Shown here: one piece after another, positions 26,507 to 35,102 of the stretch
Position numbering within the stretch: the first letter of the stretch is position 1
How the letters are laid out: the number at the start of each line of letters is the position of its first letter
Source of the DNA: Zoogloea sp041908905
Lineage (GTDB): Bacteria > Pseudomonadota > Gammaproteobacteria > Burkholderiales > Rhodocyclaceae
Assembly: GCF_041908905.1 (NCBI RefSeq)
Contig: NZ_JAYREK010000018.1
Span: forward strand, 10,057 to 74,056
Length of the DNA: 64,000 bases
Reading direction: 5' to 3'
Translations under genes and position numbers: made by a program
Notes under the pieces: generated by a model
The model's input: only the letters and a program-made list of their open reading frames with translations
Databases searched by the model: none
Told to the model about the DNA's origin: nothing

Positions 26507-27391
26507 ATGTCGGTGAAGGGTGTGTGGCGTCAGGAGGGCGAGATTTCGATGGCGTGCCATGTCTGGCTGGTAGGCAGCGACCCGCGCCTGGCCGGCGAGC
26601 TGCAGGGCTGGCTGGAGGCCGCCGGATTCAGCGCCGAGCGCCTCTCCCATGCGGAGGCGCTGGCCCGGCTCGGCACCCCGCGGCCCCGGGTCGACCGGGT
26701 CGTGCTGGATGGCGGCTCCCATAGCGGCAGTCTCGAACTGTTGCCCCTGTTCCGCGCCGCCGGCGTGCCGGTGACCCTCCTGCTCGAGGCCGAGGACCTG
26801 CTGGCGGTGGAACTGGGCCTGCAGCGCGGGGTGGCCGGCTTCCTGATCAAGCCCTTCGGCCCCCGCGCCCTGGAGGCCGCGCTGGCGATGCCCACCGCCG
26901 AGCTGTCGGCCCCGTCGGGGGGGTATTTCCCATTCCGCACCCTCGAGGACGTCACCGGCCTGTCCCAGCTGGTGGCGGGCCTGTGCCCCGAGTCCGAGAT
27001 GGTGCAGATCGCGCTCTCCGAGCTGATGCTCAACGCCGTCGAGCACGGCAACCTCGGCCTGGGTTTTGTCCGCAAGGGCGAGCTGATGAGCTGCGGCGCG
27101 TGGCGCAACGAAGTCGAGCGCCTGCTCGAGCAGCCCCAGCACCAGTCGCGGTTTGCCTTCCTGCGGGTCGAGTGCCGGCCGCGGGAGATCCGTTTCCTGA
27201 TCCGTGACCAGGGCGAAGGCTTCAACCCGGAGCCCTACCTGCACCTCAACCCGCTGCGCTCGGTCGAGCCCCATGGGCGCGGCATCGCCATCGCCCGGAT
27301 GCTGGCCTTCCCTGATCTGGTCTTTCTCGATGGCGGCCGTTGTGTCGAGGGCGTGGTGCGCCGCGAGGCCCAGCTGAACCTCGCCGCCTGA
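26507..27391 (+). CDS. Pseudo-receiver / GHKL-ATPase (RsbW-like) fusion protein
   Basis: About 294 residues from this ATG; an ATG at 26549 with AGGAGG 11 bases upstream is an equal candidate. The N-terminal CheY-like domain keeps the acceptor Asp (RVVLDGG) and the Lys (LIKPFG). The paired Mg-binding acids are replaced (VWLVGSDP) and the conserved Thr/Ser is Leu, so ordinary phosphorylation is doubtful. The C-terminal half is a GHKL ATPase of anti-sigma type: N-box SELMLNAVEHGN, G1 DQGEGF, G2 HGRGIAIAR. It has clear paralogy to the gene at 32377 (same block order, shared EHGNLG). A regulatory partner-switching role is inferred. It is not a histidine kinase, since no H-box is present. Confidence 0.8.
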   Translation: MSVKGVWRQEGEISMACHVWLVGSDPRLAGELQGWLEAAGFSAERLSHAEALARLGTPRPRVDRVVLDGGSHSGSLELLPLFRAAGVPVTLLLEAEDLLAVELGLQRGVAGFLIKPFGPRALEAALAMPTAELSAPSGGYFPFRTLEDVTGLSQLVAGLCPESEMVQIALSELMLNAVEHGNLGLGFVRKGELMSCGAWRNEVERLLEQPQHQSRFAFLRVECRPREIRFLIRDQGEGFNPEPYLHLNPLRSVEPHGRGIAIARMLAFPDLVFLDGGRCVEGVVRREAQLNLAA

Positions 27392-27426
27392 CCTCCTGAC
27401 GCCCGGCGGGCGGTGGCCCGGCTTCC

Positions 27427-27454
27427 TTGACGGCTCATAATATAAGTGTATTCT
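27427..27454 (+). promoter_or_regulatory. Possible promoter of the RND efflux operon
   Basis: TTGACG, 16 bases, TATTCT (sigma-70-like; five of six and four of six matches). If used, transcription would begin near the ATG at 27461, giving an almost leaderless mRNA, which would explain why no ribosome binding site is visible there. The inverted repeat at 27431-27468 covers the spacer and -10. Weak by itself; the overlap makes it worth noting. Confidence 0.4.
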
Positions 27455-27468
27455 TATATTATGAGCCG
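27431..27468. repeat. Perfect 16-bp inverted repeat over the RND operon start (probable operator)
   Basis: Left arm CGGCTCATAATATAAG, 6-base spacer TGTATT, right arm CTTATATTATGAGCCG: 16 of 16 bases pair. It is AT-rich in a GC-rich genome and contains the ATG at 27461 in its right arm. The symmetry and position fit binding of a dimeric repressor (TetR- or MarR-type) of the efflux operon. It could instead act as an mRNA hairpin hiding the start codon. No regulator gene is adjacent. Confidence 0.8.
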
Positions 27469-28525
27469 ATATACATTGCGCGCCCGTTCGGGCCTTCTGA
27501 TTGCCGGGTTGCTCCTGCTGCCTGCCGTGGCCGTCGCCGCGGAGGGCGGAGCCGCCGCCGTCCCCACCGTCAAGATCCAGCCCCAGCAGCGGGCCGGCAC
27601 CCATGTCAGCGAGGCGACCATCGAGGCCGTCCGCCAGGCCACCGTGGCGGCCCAGGTGCAGGGACGGGTGCTGGAGGCGCGCGTTGATGCCGGCGCCCGG
27701 GTGCGCCAGGGCGATGTGCTGCTGCGCATCGACACCCGCGAAGCCGACCAGGCCGTGGCGGCCGCGGCGGCCAACGTGTCGGCGGCCCAGGCGCGGCTGG
27801 TCGACGCCCGCGCGGCCCTCGAGCGCACACGCAGCCTGCGGGCGCGCAATTTCATCAGCGCTGCCGCCCTCGATCAGGCCCAGGCGGCCTTCGATGCGGC
27901 CAAGGCCCAGCACGCGGCGGCCGAGGCCGGGCGGGCCCAGGCCGATGCGTCCCGCGGTTTCGCCACCGTCACGTCGCCCCTCACCGGGGTCGTCGCCCAG
28001 CGCCTCACCGAGCCCGGCGAGATGGCCCAGCCCGGGCGGCCGCTGATGATCGTCTATGAGCCCGGCGCCTTGCGCGCGGTGGCCGACGTGCCCCAGCAGC
28101 AGATAGCCGCCCTTGGCGCCGGCCGCGACGCCCTGCGGGCCAGGGTGGAGTTTCCGGAGAGCGGGCGTTGGCTGGATGCCGCTTCGGTCACCGTGCTGCC
28201 GGCGGCCGACCCGCGCACCCATACGGCCCGCGTCCGCGTGGCGCTGCCCGCCGATGCGGCGGGGGTGGTGCCGGGGATGGCGGCGCGGGTGCATTTCCTG
28301 GTGGGCTCGGCGCCCCGGCTGACGGTGCCGGCCGCCGCCATCCTGCGCCGTGGCGAAGTCACCGGCGTTTACGTGGCCGACGGCCAGGGTGGTTTCGTGC
28401 TGCGCCAGCTGCGGGTGGGCAGCACCCTCGACGACGCCTCCGTCGAGGTGCTGGCCGGCCTCTCGGGCGGCGAGACCGTGGCCCTCGATCCGGTGCGCGC
28501 CGGGCTCGTCCGCCGCAAGCCCTGA
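27461..28525 (+). CDS. RND efflux periplasmic adaptor (membrane fusion protein)
   Basis: Links the inner-membrane RND pump to an outer-membrane channel. 354 residues: signal peptide (LLIAGLLLLPAVAVAAEGG), a split lipoyl/barrel-sandwich domain (ATVAAQVQGRVLEARVDAG and FATVTSPLTGVVAQRL), a long alpha-hairpin between them, then beta-barrel and membrane-proximal domains (LTVPAAAILRRGEVTGVYV). There is no lipobox, so it is not a lipoprotein adaptor. The ATG lies in the inverted repeat and has no ribosome binding site; an in-frame GTG at 27446 is the alternative. It ends 7 bp before the pump gene. Confidence 0.92.
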   Translation: MSRYTLRARSGLLIAGLLLLPAVAVAAEGGAAAVPTVKIQPQQRAGTHVSEATIEAVRQATVAAQVQGRVLEARVDAGARVRQGDVLLRIDTREADQAVAAAAANVSAAQARLVDARAALERTRSLRARNFISAAALDQAQAAFDAAKAQHAAAEAGRAQADASRGFATVTSPLTGVVAQRLTEPGEMAQPGRPLMIVYEPGALRAVADVPQQQIAALGAGRDALRARVEFPESGRWLDAASVTVLPAADPRTHTARVRVALPADAAGVVPGMAARVHFLVGSAPRLTVPAAAILRRGEVTGVYVADGQGGFVLRQLRVGSTLDDASVEVLAGLSGGETVALDPVRAGLVRRKP

Positions 28526-28532
28526 GGCCGCC

Positions 28533-31500
28533 ATGGGAATCTCCGGACGCATTGCGGCGCTGTTCCAGCAGAACGCGCTGACGCCCCTCCTGGCCCTGGT
28601 GCTGATGCTCCTCGGCGTGTTCGCCACCCTCGTCACCCCCAAGGAAGAAGAACCCCAGATCGACGTGACGATGGCCGATGTGATGGTGGCCTTCCCCGGC
28701 GCCTCGGCCAAGGACGTCGAGTCGCTGGTGGCCCGGCCGGCCGAGCAGGTGCTGTCGCGTATCGCCGGCATGGACCACGTGTATTCGGTGTCGCGCCCCG
28801 GCATGGCGGTGATCACCGTGCAGTTCAAGGTGGGCGTCAAGAACCAGGACGCCATCGTGCGCCTCTACGACACCATCCACAGCAACCAGGACTGGCTGTC
28901 GCCCCAGCTCGGGGTGATGCCGCCCGTCGTCAAGCCGAAGGGCATCGACGACGTGCCGGTGGTGGCGCTCACCCTGTGGACCCGCGATCCGGCCCGCTCG
29001 GCCTTCGACCTGCAGCAGGTCGGCCGGGCGGTGGAGATCGAGCTCAAGCGCGTCAAGGGCACCCGCGATGTGAGCACCATCGGCGGCCCCGGCCACGTGA
29101 TGCGCGTGCTGATGGAGCCGGGGCGGATGAACGCCTTCGGCATCACGCCGCAAGACCTGAAAGGCGCGCTGCTCCTCGCCAACGCCTCCCAGCCCAGCGG
29201 CACGCTGACCCGCGACAACCGCGAGGTGCTGGTGCAGACCGGCACCTACATCGCCAGCGCCGACGACGTGCGGAAGCTGGTGGTGGGCGTCTCCGGCGGC
29301 AAACCGGTGTATCTGGCCGACGTGGCCGACGTGCTGGACGGGCCGGACCAACCCTCGCGCTACGTGTGGCACGGGCTGGGCAAGGCGGCGGCCGGGGCCG
29401 CGGAGGCCGGCGGCGAGCGCTTCCCGGCGGTCACCCTGTCGATCTCCAAGAAACCCGGCGAGAACGCCGCCGACGTGGCCGACGGGGTGATCCGCCGCAT
29501 CGAGGCGCTGAAGGGCAGCATCGTGCCCGAGGGCGTCGAGATCACCGTGACCCGCAACTACGGCGCCACCGCCACCGAGAAGGCCGACAAGCTCATCGGC
29601 AAGCTGGTCTTTGCCACCTCGGCGGTGGTGCTGCTGGTGTTCTTTGCGCTGGGCCGGCGCGAGGCGGTGATCGTCGGCGCGGCGGTCACCTTGACGCTGG
29701 CGGCCACGCTGTTCGCGTCGTGGGCGTGGGGCTTCACCCTCAACCGGGTGAGCCTGTTCGCGCTGATCTTCTCCATCGGCATCCTGGTGGACGACGCCAT
29801 CGTGGTGGTCGAGAACATCCACCGCTGGCACCTGCTCGAGCCCGACAAGCCGCTGTGGCAGCTGATCCCCCGGGCCGTCGACGAGGTGGGCGGGCCGACC
29901 ATCCTGGCCACCTTCACGGTGATCGCGGCGCTCTTGCCGATGGCGTTTGTTTCCGGGCTGATGGGGCCCTACATGAGCCCGATCCCGATCAACTCGTCGA
30001 TGGGCATGTTCATCTCGCTGGCGGTGGCCTTCGTCGTCACGCCGTGGCTGGCCGGCAAGCTCATGAAGGGGCAGGTCCACGGTGCGGTGGGGCATGGGCC
30101 GGACAAGCTCACCGCGCGGCTCGAGGGCCTGTTCCGCCGTGTCATGACGCCGCTGCTCGACCCGCACACCGGCGGCCGGGCACGGGCCAAGCTGTGGTTC
30201 GGGGTGGTGCTGGCGATTGGCCTGTCGGTGTCGCTGGCGGCGGTGCAGCTGGTGGTGCTGAAGATGCTGCCCTTCGACAACAAGAGCGAGTTCCAGGTGG
30301 TGCTCGACATGCCCGTCGGCACGCCCGTCGAGACCACCGCCGAGGTGCTCCGCGAGATCGGCGACGAGCTGGCCCGGGTGCCCGAGGTGACCGACTTCCA
30401 GGCCTACGCCGGCACGGCCGCGCCGATCAACTTCAACGGCCTGGTGCGCCAGTACTACCTGCGCGCCCAGCCCGAGATGGGCGACATCCAGGTCAATCTG
30501 GTCGGCAAGCACGAGCGCAGCCGCAAGAGCCACCAGATCGCGGTGGGGGTGCGGGATGCGGTGGCGGCCATCGCCAGCAAGCACGGCGGCAACGCCAAGG
30601 TGGTGGAGGTGCCGCCCGGCCCGCCGGTGCTCTCGCCCATCGTCGCCGAGGTGTACGGCCCCGACTACGCCGGCCAGGTGGCGGTAGCCGGCAAACTGCG
30701 CGCGGCCTTCGAGGCGACGTCCGACATCGTCGGCGTGGACGACACCGTGGACGAGGAGGCGCCCAAGCTGGTGCTGCGGGTCAACCAGGCCAAGGCCGCC
30801 CAGCTCGGGGTGGCCCAGGCCGACATCGTCGAGGTGGTGCGCCTCGGCCTCGGCGGCGAGAACGTCACCCCGGTGCATGGCGGCGACAACAAGTATGAAG
30901 TCCCGGTGCGCCTGACCCTGCCCGCCGAGCGTCTGGGCAGCATCGACACCCTGCTGCAGATGAAGGTGCGGGCGCGCGGCAGCGAGGCCGGCGGTGCGCT
31001 GGTGCCGGTGTCCGATCTGGTGCAGGTGGTGCCGACCCGGCGCGAGCAGGTGATCTACCACAAGGACCTGCTGCCGGTGGTGTATGTGACCGGCGACATG
31101 GGCGGCCGGCTCGACTCGCCCCTCTACGGCATGTTCGACATCCGCAGCAAGGTCAAGGACCTGCCGCTGGTCGGCGAACGCCTGGCCGGCACGCTGGACG
31201 AGTGGTTCATCCACCAGCCCGACGACCCCTACGCCGGCTACGCGATCAAGTGGGACGGGGAGTGGCAGATCACCTACGAGACCTTCCGCGACATGGGCGC
31301 CGCCTACGCGGTGGGGCTGGTGCTGATCTACGTGCTGGTGGTGGCACAGTTCCGCAGCTACCTGGTGCCGCTGATCATCATGGCGCCGATTCCGCTGACC
31401 ATCATTGGCGTGATGCCCGGCCATGCGTTGTTCGGCAGCCAGTTCACCGCCACCAGCATGATCGGGATGATCGCGCTGGCCGGCATCATCGTGCGCAACT

Positions 31501-31790
31501 CGATCCTGCTGGTGGATTTCATCGACCAGCAGGTGGCGGCCGGCACGCCTCTCGCCGAGGCGACCATCCACGCCGCCGCGGTGCGGGCCAAGCCGATCGG
31601 CCTGACCGGCCTGGCGGCGATGATCGGCGCGGTGTTCATCCTCGACGATCCGATCTTCAACGGCCTGGCGATCAGCCTGATCTTCGGGGTGCTGGTGTCC
31701 ACCCTGCTCACCCTGGTCGTGATCCCGGTCCTCTACTACGCGGCGACCCACCGGCGCGCCGCCGCCCACAACCACGGAGCGCAATCATGA
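28533..31790 (+). CDS. RND efflux transporter permease (AcrB/HAE-type)
   Basis: 1085-residue proton-driven inner-membrane pump of the AcrB/MdtB superfamily. It has twelve predicted TM segments in the usual 1+5 / 1+5 arrangement with two large periplasmic loops. TM4 carries the proton-relay pair in GILVDDAIVVVENIHRW. The second half repeats the topology (ITYETFRDMGAAYAVGLVLI, then AGIIVRNSILLVDFI). There is no outer-membrane factor gene in the operon, so a TolC-like channel must come from elsewhere. The substrate cannot be read from the sequence. GGCCGCC rather than a strong ribosome binding site precedes the ATG; close spacing suggests coupling to the adaptor gene. Confidence 0.94.
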   Translation: MGISGRIAALFQQNALTPLLALVLMLLGVFATLVTPKEEEPQIDVTMADVMVAFPGASAKDVESLVARPAEQVLSRIAGMDHVYSVSRPGMAVITVQFKVGVKNQDAIVRLYDTIHSNQDWLSPQLGVMPPVVKPKGIDDVPVVALTLWTRDPARSAFDLQQVGRAVEIELKRVKGTRDVSTIGGPGHVMRVLMEPGRMNAFGITPQDLKGALLLANASQPSGTLTRDNREVLVQTGTYIASADDVRKLVVGVSGGKPVYLADVADVLDGPDQPSRYVWHGLGKAAAGAAEAGGERFPAVTLSISKKPGENAADVADGVIRRIEALKGSIVPEGVEITVTRNYGATATEKADKLIGKLVFATSAVVLLVFFALGRREAVIVGAAVTLTLAATLFASWAWGFTLNRVSLFALIFSIGILVDDAIVVVENIHRWHLLEPDKPLWQLIPRAVDEVGGPTILATFTVIAALLPMAFVSGLMGPYMSPIPINSSMGMFISLAVAFVVTPWLAGKLMKGQVHGAVGHGPDKLTARLEGLFRRVMTPLLDPHTGGRARAKLWFGVVLAIGLSVSLAAVQLVVLKMLPFDNKSEFQVVLDMPVGTPVETTAEVLREIGDELARVPEVTDFQAYAGTAAPINFNGLVRQYYLRAQPEMGDIQVNLVGKHERSRKSHQIAVGVRDAVAAIASKHGGNAKVVEVPPGPPVLSPIVAEVYGPDYAGQVAVAGKLRAAFEATSDIVGVDDTVDEEAPKLVLRVNQAKAAQLGVAQADIVEVVRLGLGGENVTPVHGGDNKYEVPVRLTLPAERLGSIDTLLQMKVRARGSEAGGALVPVSDLVQVVPTRREQVIYHKDLLPVVYVTGDMGGRLDSPLYGMFDIRSKVKDLPLVGERLAGTLDEWFIHQPDDPYAGYAIKWDGEWQITYETFRDMGAAYAVGLVLIYVLVVAQFRSYLVPLIIMAPIPLTIIGVMPGHALFGSQFTATSMIGMIALAGIIVRNSILLVDFIDQQVAAGTPLAEATIHAAAVRAKPIGLTGLAAMIGAVFILDDPIFNGLAISLIFGVLVSTLLTLVVIPVLYYAATHRRAAAHNHGAQS

Positions 31791-32011
31791 ATCTCACCGT
31801 CAACCAGTTCGTCCGCATCTTCGCAGGCGCCTTCGTGCTGATCTCCCTGGCCCTGGGGGTCGAGGGCAGCCCGCTGTTCGTGAGCCGCAACTTCCTGTGG
31901 TTCACGGCCTTCGTGGGGGCCAACCTCTTCCAGAGCGGCTTCACGCGCTTCTGCCCGCTGGAAAACATTCTGCGTAAATGCGGGGTCAAGGATGGCGCCG
32001 GCTGTGCCTGA
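31787..32011 (+). CDS. Small DUF2892/YgaP-type membrane protein
   Basis: 74 residues with two predicted TM helices (FAGAFVLISLALGV and FLWFTAFVGANLFQS) and a C-terminal FCPLENILRKCGVK, the typical pattern of DUF2892 inner-membrane proteins. The Cys pair near the end is conserved in such proteins, which sometimes accompany rhodanese domains. The ATG overlaps the RND stop (ATGA), so it is the last gene of the efflux operon. Function unknown. Confidence 0.85.
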   Translation: MNLTVNQFVRIFAGAFVLISLALGVEGSPLFVSRNFLWFTAFVGANLFQSGFTRFCPLENILRKCGVKDGAGCA

Positions 32012-32057
32012 TATTTTTCGCATATAAAGCGCGAGGCGTCCCTCAAGCTTTGTAGCG

Positions 32058-32093
32058 GTGGGCCGTTCACTCGGCTAATGAACCAGCGCCCAC
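32058..32093 (+). other. Two-step hairpin downstream of the RND operon
   Basis: GTGGGC / GCCCAC (6 bp) encloses a second perfect stem GTTCA / TGAAC with a 9-base loop. It lies 12 bp before the intrinsic terminator, so the operon's 3' end would carry two structured elements. It could be a 3'-UTR stabiliser or the 5' part of a small RNA released with the terminator. Confidence 0.4.
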
Positions 32094-32105
32094 ACATCTT
32101 TGCGG

Positions 32106-32141
32106 AAGCCCGACGTCTCCTGGCGAGACGGTCGGGCTTTT
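32106..32141 (+). terminator. Rho-independent terminator of the RND operon
   Basis: A long stem, AAGCCCGAC-GTCTC paired with GAGAC-GGTCGGGCTT (one bulged G), loop CTGGC, ending in TTTT. It lies 95 bp past the last stop of the operon. The remaining sequence to 32376 shows no gene or strong signal apart from the ribosome binding site of the next gene. Confidence 0.85.
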
Positions 32142-32376
32142 GCGCGTCTGCAGCGGGCGGCGGGCGCCGTCGTCCGCCCGGTGGCAGGGGGCGCGGCCCT
32201 TTGTCTGCCTACGGGCAGAAGGCGCATCGCGCAGGCATCCATTCCTCGCCCGGCCCGGCTGCCGGCCATGCAGCCCGCCCCCGGCCGTCTGGCGATTTCG
32301 GGATTCCTGCGACATCATCTCTGGGTGTGCTGCCGGGGCGCGGACCCCGGCTGATCCGGGGCAAGGGAGAGCTTCA

Positions 32377-33282
32377 ATGAGTCAGGCAAGAATTCTCGTC
32401 GTGGATGACGAGCCTTTCAATCTCGACATCGTTGCCGAATATCTGGATGAAATGGACTTCGACCTGGTGATGGTCGATTCCGGAGAGGCGGCCTGGGAGA
32501 CCCTGGTCAATCCCGGGCCGGCCTTCGATCTGGTGCTGCTGGACCGCATGATGCCGGGCCTCGACGGCATCATGCTGCTCAAGCGGATGAAGGCCGACGA
32601 GCGCTTCGCGTCGATCCCGGTGATCATGCAGACGGCGGCGACCTCGCCGGAGCAGATCCGCGAGGGCCTGGCGGCGGGGGCCTTCTACTACCTCACCAAG
32701 CCCTTCGAGGGCGAGGCGCTGCAGACCATCATGCGCTCGGCCCTCGACGACCTGCGCCTGCGCCGCGAGCTCACCGCCAATCTGGTGGATCACGCCAAGG
32801 CGCTGGCCTGCCTGGGAGAGGGTGAGTTCGTGGTGCGCAGCCTCGAGGATGCGCGCCGGCTGGCGTCCTTTGTCGGTCTGCTCGGCCCGCAGCCGGAAAC
32901 CCTGGCGATGGGCCTGTCCGAGCTGCTGGTCAACGGTATCGAACATGGCAACCTGGGCATCGACTTTGCCGAGAAGAGCCGTCTGCGTGAAAACGATTGC
33001 TGGGAAGACGAGATCCGCCGGAGGATGACCCTGCCGGAGTTCAAGGGCCGGGCGGTCCGCCTGCGGGTGCGCGGGGAGCCCACCCGCTGGATTTTCGAGA
33101 TCACCGACGAGGGCGAGGGGTTCGACTGGCGGCGCTTCCTCGATTTCGACCCGGAGCGGGCCTTTGCCCCCAACGGGCGGGGTATCGCCTTGTCCCGCCA
33201 GCTGTCCTTTTCGAGTCTCACCTACATCCCGCCGGGTAACCGGGTTGTGGTGACGGTGCCCCGTGAGCGGGCTGCCGATTGA
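32377..33282 (+). CDS. Receiver-GHKL ATPase (RsbW-like) response regulator
   Basis: 301 residues. The CheY-like receiver is complete: acidic pair in VVDDEPFN, acceptor Asp in LVLLDRMMPG, Thr in MQTAA, Lys in LTKPFEG. It is followed by a GHKL ATPase domain of anti-sigma type (SELLVNGIEHGN, DEGEGF, NGRGIALSR) with no dimerisation/phosphoacceptor-His region. The output is therefore probably protein kinase or sequestration activity as in RsbW/SpoIIAB, controlled by phosphorylation of the receiver. GGGAGAG precedes the ATG. It sits 75 bp before the receiver-PAS-PP2C gene, a likely counter-acting phosphatase. Paralogue at 26507. Confidence 0.86.
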   Translation: MSQARILVVDDEPFNLDIVAEYLDEMDFDLVMVDSGEAAWETLVNPGPAFDLVLLDRMMPGLDGIMLLKRMKADERFASIPVIMQTAATSPEQIREGLAAGAFYYLTKPFEGEALQTIMRSALDDLRLRRELTANLVDHAKALACLGEGEFVVRSLEDARRLASFVGLLGPQPETLAMGLSELLVNGIEHGNLGIDFAEKSRLRENDCWEDEIRRRMTLPEFKGRAVRLRVRGEPTRWIFEITDEGEGFDWRRFLDFDPERAFAPNGRGIALSRQLSFSSLTYIPPGNRVVVTVPRERAAD

Positions 33283-33357
33283 GTGGCCGGGTGGCAGGAG
33301 TGCAATCCGGTCACCGGCTTTCCGCGGTCGTCCCGCCCGTCGAGTCTGAGAACATCG

Positions 33358-34914
33358 ATGCTTGAAAACACGCTGCGGGTGCTCGTCGCCGACGACATCG
33401 CATCCAACCGAACGGTGGTGGGCGCCTTCCTGGCCCATCTCAATTGCACGCCGCTCTATGCGGCGGATGGCCTGGAGGCGGTCGAGGTCTTCCGCCGGGA
33501 GGCGCCTGACGTCGTGCTGATGGACCTGATGATGCCGCGGATGGACGGCTTCGAGGCGATCCGCCAGATCCGCGAGGCGTCGGACGGACGCTGGGTGCCG
33601 ATCATCATCATCTCGGCCCTCAGTGGTGAGGGGGACATCGTTCAGGGGCTGGACATCGGTGCCGACGATTATCTGTCCAAGCCGCTGTCCTTTCCGGTGT
33701 TCGCGGCGCGCTTCAAGGCGCTCCGCCGGCTGCTCGACATGCAGCGGCGCCTTTCCGGCTCCCTGGAGCAGGTTCAGGCGGTGGCCAATGGGGTGATCGA
33801 CGGGATCATCTCCACCGACCAGGCGGGCACCATCCTGTCGGTGAACCGTTCGGCCTGCCAGATCTTCGGCTACGCCGAGTCCGAACTCGTGGGCCGCTCG
33901 GTCGGCATGCTGATGCCGGAGCCGCAGCGCATCATTTACGAAGGTTACATGGCCCGCTACCTGGAGAGCGGCGAGAAGCACGTGATCGGCCAGATCGTCG
34001 AGGTGAGCGGCGTGCGCAAGGATGGCAGCGTCTTTCCCCTCGAGATGGGGGTCTCCGACATCCAGCTGCCGACGCAGCACATGTTCATCGGCGTGGTGCG
34101 CGACGTCTCGGAAACCCGGCGCATCCAGCGCCAGCTGGCCGAGGATGCGGCCCGGCTGCAGCGCTACCACGACGAGTCGGTGCAGGAGCAGGAGCTCGCC
34201 ATGGCGATCATGGCGCGCCAGGTCCGCAGCGACTGGCTGCGGGATCCCGCCGTCGAATACGTGGTCATGCCGGCCCGCAACTTCTCCGGGGATGTGGTGG
34301 CGGTGGCCCGCTCGCCGGACGGCGCCCTGTACGCGATGCTCGCCGATGCCACCGGCCACGGCCTGGCGGCGGCGGTCAGCGTGCTGCCCGTGCTGAGTGC
34401 CTTCTATCGGGGCGCCGCGGCTCACCTGCCGGTGTCGGCCCTGGTGGCGGAGCTCAACTCCATCCTCTTCGGCTTCCTGCCGGCCGGGCGTTTCGTCGCC
34501 ACGGCCCTGGTGCGTCTCGAGGTCGGCCTGCGTCAGGGGCAGATCTGGGTCGGCGGCGTGCCCGACGTGCTGCGCGTCGATGACGCGGGGCGGGTCGTCC
34601 AGCGCTTCATCTCATCCGGATTGCCCCTGGGGATACTCCCATCGACGGAGATCCTCATCGAGCACGAGACCTTCACCTGGGATGCTCCCTGCCAGATCAT
34701 GCTGTGCTCCGACGGTTTCACCGAGGCCGAGAACGCCGGCGGAGAGCCCTTCGGGGCCACCGGCCTGGAACAGGCCTTGTTGGACAGCCCGCGGGCCGGG
34801 CGGGTTAACAGCCTGTGCGCGGCCCTCACCCGGCACCTCGGCAGCCAGACCGCCACGGACGATGTGTCCTTGCTGATCCTCGACTGCGCCTCGCCCGGAG
34901 AAGGCACGGGCTGA
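33358..34914 (+). CDS. Receiver-PAS-PP2C (RsbU/SpoIIE-type) phosphatase
   Basis: 518 residues: receiver (1-125; VLVADDIASN, VVLMDLMMPRMDG, DDYLSKPLSFP), PAS (about 145-260; IISTDQAGTILSVNRSAC), a short coiled coil, then a SpoIIE/RsbU PP2C domain (about 310-510) with metal-binding motifs (ARNFSGDVVAVARSPDG, LADATGHGLAAAVSV, LCSDGFTEA, TDDVSLLIL). Such proteins dephosphorylate STAS-domain anti-anti-sigma factors and thereby release a target. No STAS protein is encoded nearby. An upstream in-frame start would only add non-conserved residues. It follows the receiver-ATPase gene and likely forms a two-gene switch with it. Confidence 0.9.
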   Translation: MLENTLRVLVADDIASNRTVVGAFLAHLNCTPLYAADGLEAVEVFRREAPDVVLMDLMMPRMDGFEAIRQIREASDGRWVPIIIISALSGEGDIVQGLDIGADDYLSKPLSFPVFAARFKALRRLLDMQRRLSGSLEQVQAVANGVIDGIISTDQAGTILSVNRSACQIFGYAESELVGRSVGMLMPEPQRIIYEGYMARYLESGEKHVIGQIVEVSGVRKDGSVFPLEMGVSDIQLPTQHMFIGVVRDVSETRRIQRQLAEDAARLQRYHDESVQEQELAMAIMARQVRSDWLRDPAVEYVVMPARNFSGDVVAVARSPDGALYAMLADATGHGLAAAVSVLPVLSAFYRGAAAHLPVSALVAELNSILFGFLPAGRFVATALVRLEVGLRQGQIWVGGVPDVLRVDDAGRVVQRFISSGLPLGILPSTEILIEHETFTWDAPCQIMLCSDGFTEAENAGGEPFGATGLEQALLDSPRAGRVNSLCAALTRHLGSQTATDDVSLLILDCASPGEGTG

Positions 34915-35102
34915 GGTCCGCCCGGCGCGTCGGCCGGCTCCGGTCCGCCAGTTTCGCGCGGTCTGGGTAGCCGGCGTGCGCGTTTCAGGCCCGTCGCCTG
35001 CAGATCGGAAACCTGTTTCCCCCTCGCTCAGGCGATAATGTGCGTTTGGGCGGCTTGCCCCGGCGTCGTGTCGCGGGCAGGCCCATGGTCTGGAGGGGGC
35101 AA

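Noticed and set aside
28359..31784. 1141-codon open frame opposite the RND pump
   Set aside because: Gln/His/Arg-rich shadow caused by codon bias; the RND frame has clear motifs.
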